Numbered from the stretch's first letter, positions 1 through 7,527 are shown. The stretch is DNA of 48,526 nt from an uncultured Eubacteriales bacterium (GCA_905198835.1 CAJKDY010000017.1:1-48526), one strand, 5' to 3'. The notes: a model not told the origin generated them from the sequence alone. Numbers and translations are program-made.

Positions 1-1979
1 GCCACCCGGCAGATGGACTCCTCCACCTCCTTGGCGGCCACCAGCATCAGATCGGCCAGCTCGTCGATGAGCACCACCACATAGGGCAGCTTTTCCATGC
101 CCTCGGTCTTGGCCGCCTTAGCGTTATACTCCTCCAGCTTGCGAACGCCCACGTCGGCAAAGGTGCGGTAGCGCTTCATCATCTCGGTGACGGCCCACTG
201 TAGCGCTCCGGCGGCCTTTTTGGGGTCGGTGACTACGGGGATGAGCAGGTGGGGGATGCCGTTATAAACGCCCAGCTCCACCATCTTGGGGTCCACCATG
301 ATCAGACGTACCTCGTCGGGGGTGGCCTTGTACAAGAGGGAGATGATCAGAGAGTTGGTACAAACGGATTTGCCCGAGCCCGTGGTGCCCGCGATGAGCA
401 GATGGGGCAGACGGGCGATGTTGCCGATGATGGCGTTGCCGCCGATGTCCTTGCCCACGGCAAAGGCCACCTTGGAGGGGTGGTTTCGGAAGGCGGCGTC
501 ATCCAGCACATCGTGGATGTGGACGGTGCTGACCAGCTTGTTGGGCACCTCGATGCCCACGGTGGAGATCTTGTCGGGGATGGGGGCGATACGCACCGCC
601 TCCGCGCCTAGGGCCAGGGCGATGTCGTCAGCCAGGTTGGTGACCCGGCTGAGCTTGACCCCCTGATCCAGCTCCATCTCATACCGGGTGACGCTGGGGC
701 CTCGGACCACGTTGACGATGTTGGCCTCCACACCGAAGGAGCGGATGGCGTCGGCCAGACGGTCCTGATTGCGCTTGAGCTCGCCCAGAGCTTGGTCGTC
801 GGCCACGCCGTCGGACTGGGTCAGCAAAGACACCGGGGGATACTGATAGGCCATGGGGGCGGCCTGGTCCAGCGCCTCGGCAATTTCGGCGGTGACCTCC
901 TGGGTGGCCTGGGCGGCCTCCTCCTTCGTCACCTTGGCAATGGCGGGGTCGGCCTTGGCGGCGGGAGTTTTAGCCGGGGGCTTGGAGCCGAAGTCGTCCT
1001 CGGCCTCGGGCGCGTCGTCCCAATCGGGCAGGGCCTCGCCGGGGGCGGGGCCGGGATCGGGCATGTCAAAGGGATGGGCCGGCTGGGCAGGCTCCTTCGC
1101 GGGGGGCTTGGAGGCCTCGCCGGTCAAGAACTCCGCCGGGGTGGGCACGGCCCGATCCCGGCTGAAGAGGCCCCGCTTTTTCTTGGGGGGCTCGTCCAGC
1201 TCCACATGGACCTTAGGCGGGGCCTTTTTGACCTCGCCATCCAGGGGGATGTCCACCTCCGCCGGAGACAGCGGCGGCGTTACGTGCTTGCGGGGCTTTT
1301 GGACAGGCTCGGGCTCGTCCTGAGGCTCCTCGTACTCCTCGTAGGGCTCGTAGGCAGGATGCTCCCGGCCCTGGAGCCAGTGGACCAGATCCATGATCGA
1401 GCGGTTAAAGGCGCACAGCGCCGCCAATAGCGCCAGGGGAATGAGCAGGATCCCCGCGCCGATGGGGTGGAACACCGCGGCCAGCGCCTGGCACAGCAGC
1501 CCGCTGACCACACCGCCGCATTTCAGCGCGATGCCGTCGTTCCAAAGGGCCTTGAAGGTGTCCCAGCTCCAGGGATACGTACTCTGCCACACTTCCCGGC
1601 CTACGAAGAAAAGGTGCATGATAGAGCCGAAAAGCAGGGGTAGTAGCAGCGCGCTAGCCAGCCGCAGCCGCACCGGGCGACCCCGGTGGAAGGCCAGCAC
1701 GTAGGCGGCGATGAGCAGCGCCGGCGGGGCCAGCCAGTAGCCGTAGCCCACCAACCCCTTGATGAAGTCGGAGAGGAAGGTGATGAAAAATCCGTCCAGA
1801 CCGAAGTAGCCCAAGGCGGCAAAGAGCGCCAAAAACAGGCACACCGCCGCGCCTACCTCCCGGCGGATGGGCCGGCTGGCGGGTGGTGCCTTCCGGGAGC
1901 CGCCCGAGCGGCTGGAGGACGAGGCCGTCCGCTTCCCGCCAGAGGCGGCGGGCTTCTTCTTTTGTGGAGTGGTTGCCAT
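1..1979 (-). CDS. ftsK: DNA translocase FtsK/SpoIIIE, truncated at window edge
   Basis: ATP-driven double-stranded DNA pump of the septal membrane, moving chromosomes at division or into the forespore. The frame is open from ATG at 1979 to the left edge, giving 659 residues. The N-terminus is basic and Ser/Pro-rich, followed by several hydrophobic segments (about residues 40-210) and a Pro/Glu/Lys-rich linker to about residue 400. The motor begins near residue 420 (KRNQDRLADAIRSFGVEANI) and carries the Walker A motif GTTGSGKS from G531 and a Walker B-like VVLIDELADLM. The rest of the motor and the DNA-reading gamma domain lie outside the window. An AGGAG site precedes the start. It follows uppP by 46 bp on the same strand. 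FtsK and SpoIIIE cannot be told apart without the missing part. Confidence 0.95.
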   Translation of the reverse strand, partial: MATTPQKKKPAASGGKRTASSSSRSGGSRKAPPASRPIRREVGAAVCLFLALFAALGYFGLDGFFITFLSDFIKGLVGYGYWLAPPALLIAAYVLAFHRGRPVRLRLASALLLPLLFGSIMHLFFVGREVWQSTYPWSWDTFKALWNDGIALKCGGVVSGLLCQALAAVFHPIGAGILLIPLALLAALCAFNRSIMDLVHWLQGREHPAYEPYEEYEEPQDEPEPVQKPRKHVTPPLSPAEVDIPLDGEVKKAPPKVHVELDEPPKKKRGLFSRDRAVPTPAEFLTGEASKPPAKEPAQPAHPFDMPDPGPAPGEALPDWDDAPEAEDDFGSKPPAKTPAAKADPAIAKVTKEEAAQATQEVTAEIAEALDQAAPMAYQYPPVSLLTQSDGVADDQALGELKRNQDRLADAIRSFGVEANIVNVVRGPSVTRYEMELDQGVKLSRVTNLADDIALALGAEAVRIAPIPDKISTVGIEVPNKLVSTVHIHDVLDDAAFRNHPSKVAFAVGKDIGGNAIIGNIARLPHLLIAGTTGSGKSVCTNSLIISLLYKATPDEVRLIMVDPKMVELGVYNGIPHLLIPVVTDPKKAAGALQWAVTEMMKRYRTFADVGVRKLEEYNAKAAKTEGMEKLPYVVVLIDELADLMLVAAKEVEESICRV

Positions 1980-2025
1980 GAAAGATCAGCTCCTAAAAAA
2001 CTGGCGTAGATGTGGTGAAGGTCCT

Positions 2026-2856
2026 TTATACAAGGAAGGTGGCGATGATGGTGGCAAGGCCCACGGCCCAGCAGTAGTAGGCAAAGCCGCCGAAGCGGCC
2101 CTTGTCGGCCAGCCGCTTGATGAAGGCGATGGCGAAGTACCCCGAGACGGCGGCCACCACCATGCCAAGGCCCAGCTGGAACGCGGAGAGGTCGGTGGCA
2201 GCGCCGTCGCGGACCACGTCCAGTACCTCCAGCAGCGTGGCGCCCAGCACCGCGGGCAGGGACAGCAGGAAGGAAAACCGTACCGCGAAGGGCCGGCCTA
2301 GACCCCGGGCCACCCCGGCTGAGATGGTGGTGCCCGAGCGGGAGAGGCCGGGGACTACAGCCAAAGCCTGGCCACAGCCGATGAGCAGCGCGTCGGCCAC
2401 GGTCATGGTGCGCTCAGTTTTCTGGCCCCGGGAAAAGCGGTCCGAGGCGAAGAGCAAAAGCCCCGTTACCAGCAGCGCGCAGCCGATAAACAGCGTGCTG
2501 GCGCCCAGGGACTCCACCATGTCCTTAAAGGGCAGGACCACCACCAGCGGCAGCGTGCCGCAGACGATCATCACCACCAGCCGCCGGGCCGCCGGCACCT
2601 TCTCGCTGCGGTGCTTGGGGGAGAAAAGGTCCCGGATGGCCCGGAAAAACTCCATGATCATCTCGGCGATGTCCCGGCGGTAGAACACGCACACCGCCAG
2701 CAGCGTGGCGAAGTGCAGCAGGACGTTGAAGAGATTATCCGGCGCGTGGCCGCCGAAAAAGTTCTGGAACAGGGACAGATGTCCCGAGCTGGACACGGGC
2801 AAAAACTCCGTGATCCCCTGCAACAGCCCTAAAAAGGCCACATATAAGTACATCAT
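2026..2856 (-). CDS. uppP: Undecaprenyl-diphosphatase (BacA/UppP family)
   Basis: Integral membrane phosphatase that recycles undecaprenyl pyrophosphate to the monophosphate carrier for peptidoglycan synthesis; overproduction in other bacteria gives bacitracin resistance. 276 aa, the usual family length. Both signature boxes are present: LLQGITEFLPVSSSGHLSL near the N-terminus, with the catalytic glutamate region, and PGLSRSGTT in the middle. Multiple hydrophobic helices fill the rest. The first ATG at 2856 is 11 nt after GGAGGT; an ATG one codon later is possible. It is downstream of an extended -10 promoter and reads toward the FtsK gene. Confidence 0.95.
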   Translation of the reverse strand: MMYLYVAFLGLLQGITEFLPVSSSGHLSLFQNFFGGHAPDNLFNVLLHFATLLAVCVFYRRDIAEMIMEFFRAIRDLFSPKHRSEKVPAARRLVVMIVCGTLPLVVVLPFKDMVESLGASTLFIGCALLVTGLLLFASDRFSRGQKTERTMTVADALLIGCGQALAVVPGLSRSGTTISAGVARGLGRPFAVRFSFLLSLPAVLGATLLEVLDVVRDGAATDLSAFQLGLGMVVAAVSGYFAIAFIKRLADKGRFGGFAYYCWAVGLATIIATFLV

Positions 2857-2895
2857 AACAGGGCATGACCTCCCACTTTACAAGCATACCTTACT

Positions 2896-2924
2896 ATATT
2901 AGCACATCTCTGCCAATATTTCCA
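2896..2924 (-). promoter_or_regulatory. Probable promoter of uppP
   Basis: On the minus strand the sequence reads TGGAAA, 17 nt, then TAATAT preceded by TGC, an extended -10 form. The AT-rich 90-bp gap fits a promoter. The -35 match is weak. Confidence 0.5.
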
Positions 2925-2952
2925 GTACCAAAGCCCATCTTTTTCCGCAAAG

Positions 2953-2987
2953 AAAAGCGCGGCCCCTTTTCGGAGGACCGCGCTTTT
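2953..2987 (-). terminator. Terminator after the XRE gene
   Basis: GCGCGG-type stem (2957-2962 with 2978-2983) flanked by A4 and T5 tracts, 20 nt past the stop of the XRE gene. On the minus strand it ends in a T-rich tail. Confidence 0.8.
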
Positions 2988-3006
2988 TCATGATTGAGAA
3001 GCTGTG

Positions 3007-3225
3007 CTATGGTTTTCTCGGATATGGCGTGGGATCATCTGTCAGTCCCGCCAGATAATCCATACTGGTCTCAAGTGCCAAGGCCACGCGCTTACACTGT
3101 TCAAAGGAGAGCTGACGCTTGCCGCATTCGATCTTGGAGTAATCGCTTTGGTCGATGCCAGTCAGCATTTGCATTTTGACCTGAGAAAAGCCTCGGTCCT
3201 TGCGCAAGGCCCGTAAACGATCCAT
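3007..3225 (-). CDS. XRE-family HTH transcriptional regulator
   Basis: Small Cro/CI-type repressor of about 72 residues, essentially one helix-turn-helix domain. The core reads RALRKDRGFSQVKMQMLTGI followed by a recognition helix region DQSDYSKIECGKRQLS and a family-typical end (ALETSMDYLAGLTDDP). I place the start at ATG 3225, seven nt after a GGGGTGA ribosome site; a GTG nine bases upstream (3234) is in frame. It is transcribed divergently from the unknown gene at 3340, and the shared 110-bp spacer carries inverted CCTA/TAGG repeats over a promoter, so autoregulation and control of the neighbour are likely. The local GC content is visibly lower than in the flanking core genes, suggesting acquired DNA. 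Confidence 0.85.
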   Translation of the reverse strand: MDRLRALRKDRGFSQVKMQMLTGIDQSDYSKIECGKRQLSFEQCKRVALALETSMDYLAGLTDDPTPYPRKP

Positions 3226-3258
3226 GGAAATCACCCCAAATTAATTATGGCAAATTGA

Positions 3259-3295
3259 CCTATTGATATTAGGGTGAATCTGACCTATAATTAGG
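3259..3295. promoter_or_regulatory. Operator-like inverted repeats of the XRE module
   Basis: Two inverted elements, CCTA-N7-TAGG at 3259-3273 and CCTA-N4-TAGG at 3284-3295. The octamer TGACCTAT also recurs directly at 3256-3263 and 3281-3288, 25 bp apart. One element covers the -35 and the other the -10 of the plus-strand promoter, a geometry suited to repression by the adjacent XRE protein. Binding is inferred. Confidence 0.6.
3263..3291 (+). promoter_or_regulatory. Sigma-A promoter of the 141-aa gene
   Basis: TTGATA, 17-nt spacer, perfect TATAAT. The -10 ends 48 nt before the ATG at 3340. Confidence 0.8.
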
Positions 3296-3339
3296 CTATC
3301 AAACACGTCAAAGGGTGAAACGAGGGGGAGCGTGCGGAC

Positions 3340-3765
3340 ATGGAGGCACACCAGAGCAGGGAGCGTATTGTTTGCGATTACACGGTGGACTGGAATTCTA
3401 TACCCGAACCCGAGTTTACCCAAGAGGACGTAGAGTTCGCCGCAGCCATTGTGAAGCGTATTGACGACTTGCGTAGACGTCCACATATGATCGACCCCGT
3501 CGCCAAGGCGCACTTTGACAAAATGGTAGGTATTTGCGACGCTATTGCCCGGGACTTTTACGGGAAAATGACGGCAACGGTGGATTGGGAATGCTATGCG
3601 GCGAGCATTGAACTGGAATTGGACTATGCGGAGTTTTACCACAATTGTTCCATGGACGATCTTCGAGCGCTGGTAAATGCCGCCACCGACGTTTGCCTGT
3701 CCGCCACGATCACAAACCGGTTTCGGATATGCGTTCACCTACCCTATTTCACTGCTATCACATAA
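3340..3765 (+). CDS. Hypothetical protein, 141 aa, paired with XRE regulator
   Basis: I do not recognise this protein. It is soluble, with no signal peptide or membrane segment, rich in charged and aromatic residues, and probably mostly helical (EDVEFAAAIVKRIDDLRRRP and the DFYGKMTATVDWECYAASIE region). Four cysteines are scattered, without a CxxC pair. A GAGGGGGAGCG ribosome site lies upstream of ATG 3340. The gene has its own near-consensus promoter, overlapped by operator-like repeats, and ends at a strong bidirectional terminator. Codon use is less GC-biased than in the neighbours. A small regulated accessory module (phage remnant, toxin-antitoxin-like or stress gene) is possible, but nothing in the sequence decides this. 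Confidence 0.7.
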   Translation: MEAHQSRERIVCDYTVDWNSIPEPEFTQEDVEFAAAIVKRIDDLRRRPHMIDPVAKAHFDKMVGICDAIARDFYGKMTATVDWECYAASIELELDYAEFYHNCSMDDLRALVNAATDVCLSATITNRFRICVHLPYFTAIT

Positions 3766-3785
3766 GTGTAAAAGAAGACAAAAAA

Positions 3786-3809
3786 CACCGTGCCGAGTTC
3801 GGCACGGTG
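3786..3809. terminator. Bidirectional terminator
   Basis: Perfect 10-bp stem CACCGTGCCG / CGGCACGGTG with a 4-nt loop, A-tract on the left and T6 on the right. It separates the convergent 141-aa gene and the coat gene at 3819. Confidence 0.92.
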
Positions 3810-3818
3810 TTTTTTGCT

Positions 3819-4079
3819 CTAGCCCTGAGGGGCCTGGTTGGAAAACTGCTGGTAGGCCTGCTGGACCATGGTGTCCTGGGCCTGGGGGATGGGCTTGTAC
3901 CAGCCCTTTTGCTGGGCGGCGGTGAAGAGGTCGGACTGGGTCTTGTGGCTGCGGTTGAGGAGGGTCAGGAAGGTGTCCCGGAGCTTCATGTTGGTGCACT
4001 CGCTGGCCCAGATACTGTAGTTGTCGCTCATCTTTTTCTCCGAGAAGATGAGGTCGGTCATCGTTTCCTGGTCGGTCAT
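3819..4079 (-). CDS. Spore coat protein, CotF family
   Basis: 86-aa protein resembling the Coat F domain: TDLIFSEKKMSDNYSIWASE followed by a helical LRDTFLTLLNRSHKTQSDLF and a C-terminal Tyr/Gln-rich end (KGWYKPIPQAQ...QQAYQQFSNQ). CotF-type proteins are small coat components of Bacillales and Clostridia spores. It is the last gene of a three-gene minus-strand cluster, 15 bp after the 61-aa gene, with GGAGG before its ATG. The role in this organism is inferred from family resemblance. Confidence 0.8.
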   Translation of the reverse strand: MTDQETMTDLIFSEKKMSDNYSIWASECTNMKLRDTFLTLLNRSHKTQSDLFTAAQQKGWYKPIPQAQDTMVQQAYQQFSNQAPQG

Positions 4080-4094
4080 GGTGGTGGGCCTCCT

Positions 4095-4280
4095 TTACTT
4101 CAAGAAATTCAGCAGGTCGGTGTAGTTCTGGCGGTGCTGGGTGGCGTATTGGTCGTAGAGGCCGGTGACAGAGCTGTCCTGGCAGTCCTGCTTGGCGGCG
4201 TCATACTTGCACACCATCATCCGCTCGTAGTTGAGCTGGTCGCTGAGGGCGTCCAGCTCCTTGGTGGTGAGGTTGGCCAT
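4095..4280 (-). CDS. Small CotF-like spore protein
   Basis: 61-aa helical protein: MANLTTKELDALSDQLNYE then MVCKYDAAKQDCQDSSVTGLYDQYATQHRQNY. The pattern of a short N-terminal segment followed by a paired helix with conserved E, K, D and H positions resembles small coat-F-like proteins that accompany cotF genes in Clostridia. A GAAAGGAGG ribosome site precedes the start. It is probably co-transcribed with the 86-aa CotF gene. A spore-coat role is inferred. Confidence 0.7.
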   Translation of the reverse strand: MANLTTKELDALSDQLNYERMMVCKYDAAKQDCQDSSVTGLYDQYATQHRQNYTDLLNFLK

Positions 4281-4334
4281 GTCTCGTTTCCTCCTTTCTG
4301 GTGATGGAGGTAGTCTTTGCCAGTTCCCACCGGG

Positions 4335-4676
4335 TTATGCACCGAAGCGGGGGAGACCGTCCTTTGTAAAGGAAAAGACCCACCAGCCGCGGCTGCCCAG
4401 GCACTCCACACGGGCAAAGCAAAACAGCGGCGGCAGGGGAAAGGGGGAGCGGCAGGACAGGGGATAGGCCAGGGAAAAGCCGTCGCCGTCCTGGCGGATA
4501 AAAGCGCCCCGGGAGTCGCAGTAGACCCGGCGCAGCAGGGCGTCGGGCCAGGGCAGGTCGCCGCCACGGGACCACTCCGGGCCGGGGGCGGTGTAGGGCG
4601 GACTTCCCGCCGGGGCGGAGGACTGCGAATATGGGGAGCTTGGCATAAAGCCTTTACAATAAAATTGATTTTCCAT
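4335..4676 (-). CDS. Hypothetical protein, first gene of the coat cluster
   Basis: 113 aa starting at ATG 4676, preceded by AAAGGAGGTG. A longer in-frame extension to 4925 lacks a ribosome site and overlaps the divergent SLH gene, so I reject it. The protein begins MENQFYCKGFMPSSPYS and has a Pro/Ser-rich first half and an aromatic, Cys-containing second half (LPPLFCFARVECLGSRGWWVF). No signal peptide is visible. No family is recognised. Its place ahead of two CotF-like genes suggests a sporulation role. A sporulation sigma promoter is likely but could not be defined. Confidence 0.6.
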   Translation of the reverse strand: MENQFYCKGFMPSSPYSQSSAPAGSPPYTAPGPEWSRGGDLPWPDALLRRVYCDSRGAFIRQDGDGFSLAYPLSCRSPFPLPPLFCFARVECLGSRGWWVFSFTKDGLPRFGA

Positions 4677-4785
4677 GGCAAACACCTCCTTTTGTTCTCC
4701 TTCAGCATATGCCGGGTGCTTGCATATTTTGTTTCGCCGGGACCAAACTATGGACACAGCGACAAAATAAAGGAGGTCCACTTCC

Positions 4786-5766
4786 ATGATCAAGCATCCC
4801 ATCCGAATTTTACTGCCCCTTGCGCTGGCGGCGGTATTGCTCACCTCGGCCGCCCTGGCGGTTGCTGGCTCTAACCCCGCCAACGGCGCGCCCATTGCCC
4901 AGGAGCAGAGCTTTGAGACCTGCAAGAACGTGGCCTATATGGGCCGGCTCACCGCCGTGGACAACGAGGGCGACCAGCTGACCTTCCAGCTGGCGGACAA
5001 GCCCGCCCGTGGCAGCGTAGAACTCACCGACCCCGCCACCGGCGAATTTGTCTATACCCCCTATGAGAATAAGACCGGCAAGGACTCCTTCACCTTCATC
5101 GCCCTGGACGACCAGGGCAATGTCTCCGAACCCGCCAAGGTGAGTTTACGCATCCGTAAGCCCTCCACCAAGGTGACTTACGCCGATATGTCCGGCGTGG
5201 CGGGCTACAACGCCGCCATTCGTTTGGCGGAAAAGGACATCCTGGTGGGTGAGCGCATCGGCGACGCCTATTATTTCCACCCCGACCAGACCGTCTCCCG
5301 CAGCCAGTTCATCGCCATGGCCATGTCCGCGCTGGACTGTGAGCCCCTGGCCCAGACCATGACCACCGGCTTTGCCGACGACGAGACCATCCCCACCTGG
5401 TGCAAGGGCTACGTCTCCGCCGCTCTGCAGCAAGGTTTAGTCCGGGGCTATGCCGACGACGAGGGCCGGGTGGTCTTCTCCCCGGATAACGCGGTGACCC
5501 GCGCCGAGGCGGCGGTGATCCTGGACCGGATGCTCTCAGTTACCGACGTGGCCGTCACCACCTTCTATGCCGACACGGTGTCCGCCCCTGCCTGGGCCTT
5601 CCAGGCCGCGGCCAATCTGGAGAGCGCCGGGGTCATCACCACCACCTCCGCCGGGGCCCTGGATCTGGACACGGTGCTGACCAGGGACCAGTGCGCCCAG
5701 ATGCTCTGCGGCGCCATGGACGTAGTGGAAGCCCGCCAGGAGAGCACGGGCTGGTTCAACTGGTAG
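4786..5766 (+). CDS. Secreted surface protein with Ig/cadherin-like and SLH domains
   Basis: 326 aa. A signal peptide occupies residues 1 to about 27 (basic start, LLPLALAAVLLTSAALAVA). Residues 28-125 form a beta-sandwich of the cadherin-like/Big_9 type, with the telltale GEFVYTPYENKTGKDSFTFIALDDQGN. Three SLH repeats follow (about 131-186, 195-252 and 260-316), with markers such as FHPDQTVSRSQFIAMAM and FSPDNAVTRAEAAVILDRML. SLH domains bind secondary wall polymers and hold the protein on the cell surface. AAAGGAGG precedes the ATG. The third SLH is the most divergent. The gene is unlinked in transcription from the endoglucanase, which has its own promoter, but both are surface or secreted. 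Confidence 0.88.
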   Translation: MIKHPIRILLPLALAAVLLTSAALAVAGSNPANGAPIAQEQSFETCKNVAYMGRLTAVDNEGDQLTFQLADKPARGSVELTDPATGEFVYTPYENKTGKDSFTFIALDDQGNVSEPAKVSLRIRKPSTKVTYADMSGVAGYNAAIRLAEKDILVGERIGDAYYFHPDQTVSRSQFIAMAMSALDCEPLAQTMTTGFADDETIPTWCKGYVSAALQQGLVRGYADDEGRVVFSPDNAVTRAEAAVILDRMLSVTDVAVTTFYADTVSAPAWAFQAAANLESAGVITTTSAGALDLDTVLTRDQCAQMLCGAMDVVEARQESTGWFNW

Positions 5767-6043
5767 AAGCGCAAGGGCAGGCGGCCCGGCCCCGATGGAG
5801 CCCCGACAGGCCCAAAACAGGCGAATGCCGAAGGCATGAGCGGCATTTGGGCCGCGAGGGGCGAAGCGGGGCCGAGAAGGCCGCCCAACCCGAGCGTGAC
5901 AGCAACGAAGCGCGAGGGTAAGCCCGCCGCCGGACTTGGAGGTGCCCGCACGGCAAAAACAGGTTGGCCGCAGGCCAACGGCATTTTGCCAAGGGCGGCG
6001 AAAGGACCGGCGAGAGCGGGCCCAACCCGAGCGTGACAGCAAC

Positions 6044-6066
6044 AGAGCGGCCCATGGGGCCGCTCT
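6044..6066. terminator. GC-rich hairpin, possible terminator
   Basis: Perfect 10-bp stem AGAGCGGCCC / GGGCCGCTCT with a 3-nt loop, but no real T-tract follows. It may end the SLH transcript or belong to the repeat elements. Confidence 0.45.
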
Positions 6067-6078
6067 TACATCATGGCG

Positions 6079-6107
6079 TGGACAAACCGCCAAAACCGTG
6101 CTAAAAT
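6079..6107 (+). promoter_or_regulatory. Sigma-A promoter of the endoglucanase gene
   Basis: TGGACA, 17-nt spacer, TAAAAT, located 33 nt before the GTG start. Confidence 0.7.
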
Positions 6108-6140
6108 ACCTCCAAACAAGACCTTTGGAGGGGAGACATC

Positions 6141-7451
6141 GTGGAGATTTTTAAACAGATCCTAGCGGCGGTGGTGGCGGTGGTGCTGGGGTTGACTTCC
6201 GCGCCCACGGCGCCCGCGCCGTATACGGCGGCCCTGACCGCGGCCAGCCAGTGGGACAGCGGTAGCGACCACTTCACCCAGTACGACCTGACCATAACCG
6301 CCCAGACGGCGGTGGACGGCTGGCAGGTGACGCTGACCGGAAACGCCCAGCTGGAGCAGTGCTGGAGCTGCACCGTCACATCCACCGAGGGCGGTTTTGC
6401 GGTCGCCCCGGCGGACTACAACGCCGCCATCGGAGCCGGGGAGTCGGTGACGGTGGGCTTCATCGTCAAGGGTGGGCCATTGGAGGTCAGCGGCGTTCCG
6501 GCTCCTACCACCCCCGCGCCTAAGCCGCCGGTGGAGGTCTCCGTGCCGGTGGGGGAGGCGAAGGCCCTCCATGTGGAGGGGACCCATCTGGCCGACCCGG
6601 AGGGGAATCTGGTCCAGCTCCGGGGCGTGTCCACCCACGGTCTGGCCTGGTTCCCAGACTATGTGAATGAGGACGCCTTCCGCACCCTCCGGGACGACTG
6701 GGGAGCCAACGTGGTGCGGCTTGCCATGTATACCGCCGAGTACGGCGGCTACTGTAACGGCGGCGACCGGACCGCGCTGAAAAATTTGATCGACAAGGGT
6801 GTCAAGGCCGCCGACAAGCTGGGGATGTACGTCATCATCGACTGGCACATCCTCCAGGACGGCAATCCCACCACCCACCAGGCCGAGGCGGTGGAGTTTT
6901 TCGCCGAGATGTCCGCCAAGTACGCAAGCTACGATAACGTCCTCTACGAAATCTGCAACGAGCCCCAGAATTCTCCCTGGGACAGCGTGATCAAGCCCTA
7001 CGCCGAGGCGGTCCTACCCGCCATCCGGCAAAACGACCCTGATGCCATCGTTATCGTAGGCACCAACACCTGGAGCCAGGATGTGGACCAGGTCATCGGC
7101 AGCCGGCTGGACGACGCAAACGTGGTCTACACCTTCCACTTCTATGCCGCCACCCACAAGGACAGCTATCGGGACAAGGTGAAAAAGGCCCTGGACGCCG
7201 GTGTGCCCGTCTTCGTCAGCGAGTGCGGGCTATGTGACGCTTCCGGCGGCGGCGGGGTGGACCAGACCTCCGCCAAGGCCTGGTTCGATCTGCTGAACGA
7301 GCGGGGCGTCAGCTTCGTGGCCTGGAGCCTTTGTAATAAGAACGAGACCGCCGCCCTCATCCGCTCCGACTGCGCCAAGCTCTCGGACTGGACCGAGGCC
7401 GACCTCACCGAGAGCGGCAGACTCTACCGCGCCGCCATCCGAGGAGAGTGA
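6141..7451 (+). CDS. Secreted endoglucanase, glycoside hydrolase family 5
   Basis: 436 aa, GTG start after GGAGGGGAG. A short signal segment (ILAAVVAVVLGLTSAPTAPA) is followed by a carbohydrate-binding-like beta domain at about residues 30-115 (W, NAQLEQCWSC, GESVTVGFIV), then a Pro/Thr linker (PAPTTPAPKPP) and the GH5 catalytic barrel from about 140. The acid/base is E274 in YEICNEPQ and the nucleophile is E361 in VFVSECG; the barrel also has VVRLAMY and YVIIDWHIL. This is the GH5 subfamily 2 pattern of endo-beta-1,4-glucanases. It should cut internal bonds of cellulose or mixed-linked glucans outside the cell. There is no SLH or dockerin part, so it is probably released or held loosely. It has its own promoter and a strong terminator. 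Confidence 0.9.
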   Translation: MEIFKQILAAVVAVVLGLTSAPTAPAPYTAALTAASQWDSGSDHFTQYDLTITAQTAVDGWQVTLTGNAQLEQCWSCTVTSTEGGFAVAPADYNAAIGAGESVTVGFIVKGGPLEVSGVPAPTTPAPKPPVEVSVPVGEAKALHVEGTHLADPEGNLVQLRGVSTHGLAWFPDYVNEDAFRTLRDDWGANVVRLAMYTAEYGGYCNGGDRTALKNLIDKGVKAADKLGMYVIIDWHILQDGNPTTHQAEAVEFFAEMSAKYASYDNVLYEICNEPQNSPWDSVIKPYAEAVLPAIRQNDPDAIVIVGTNTWSQDVDQVIGSRLDDANVVYTFHFYAATHKDSYRDKVKKALDAGVPVFVSECGLCDASGGGGVDQTSAKAWFDLLNERGVSFVAWSLCNKNETAALIRSDCAKLSDWTEADLTESGRLYRAAIRGE

Positions 7452-7455
7452 ACAC

Positions 7456-7487
7456 AAAAGAGCCGCCCACACTGAGGCGGCTCTTTT
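7456..7487 (+). terminator. Terminator after the endoglucanase gene
   Basis: Stem AAAAGAGCCGCC / GGCGGCTCTTTT with an 8-nt loop and T5, directly after the stop codon. Confidence 0.92.
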
Positions 7488-7498
7488 TGTATTTGGGC

Positions 7499-7527
7499 TT
7501 GACAAACGGCCCAAAATGTAGTATACT
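7499..7527 (+). promoter_or_regulatory. Strong sigma-A promoter of the ylxM-ffh operon
   Basis: TTGACA, 17-nt spacer, TATACT, 50 nt before the ylxM start. Confidence 0.88.

Larger units (their letters stand above)
5767..6140. repeat. Intergenic stretch with two copies of a GC-rich repeat unit
   Basis: 374 bp without a supportable gene. Two diverged units of about 90 nt (near 5812-5906 and 5954-6043) share the order CAAAACAGG, a GGC-rich hairpin, CGGCATTT, GAAGCGGG-like text, and the exact 24-base end at 5883-5906 and 6020-6043 (core CCCAACCCGAGCGTGACAG). This looks like a REP-type dispersed intergenic element. The stretch ends with a hairpin and the endoglucanase promoter. Confidence 0.6.

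Noticed and set aside
3241..3738. Minus-strand 165-aa frame opposite the 141-aa gene
   Set aside because: The plus-strand gene has a consensus promoter, a ribosome site and a terminator. The minus frame has none and would run into the XRE gene.
4335..4925. Long version (196 aa) of the first coat-cluster gene
   Set aside because: It would overlap the SLH gene start and bypass the strong AAAGGAGGTG site before ATG 4676.
5767..6140. CRISPR array or coding region
   Set aside because: Only two diverged units with no regular spacers, and open frames here are short and lack ribosome sites.
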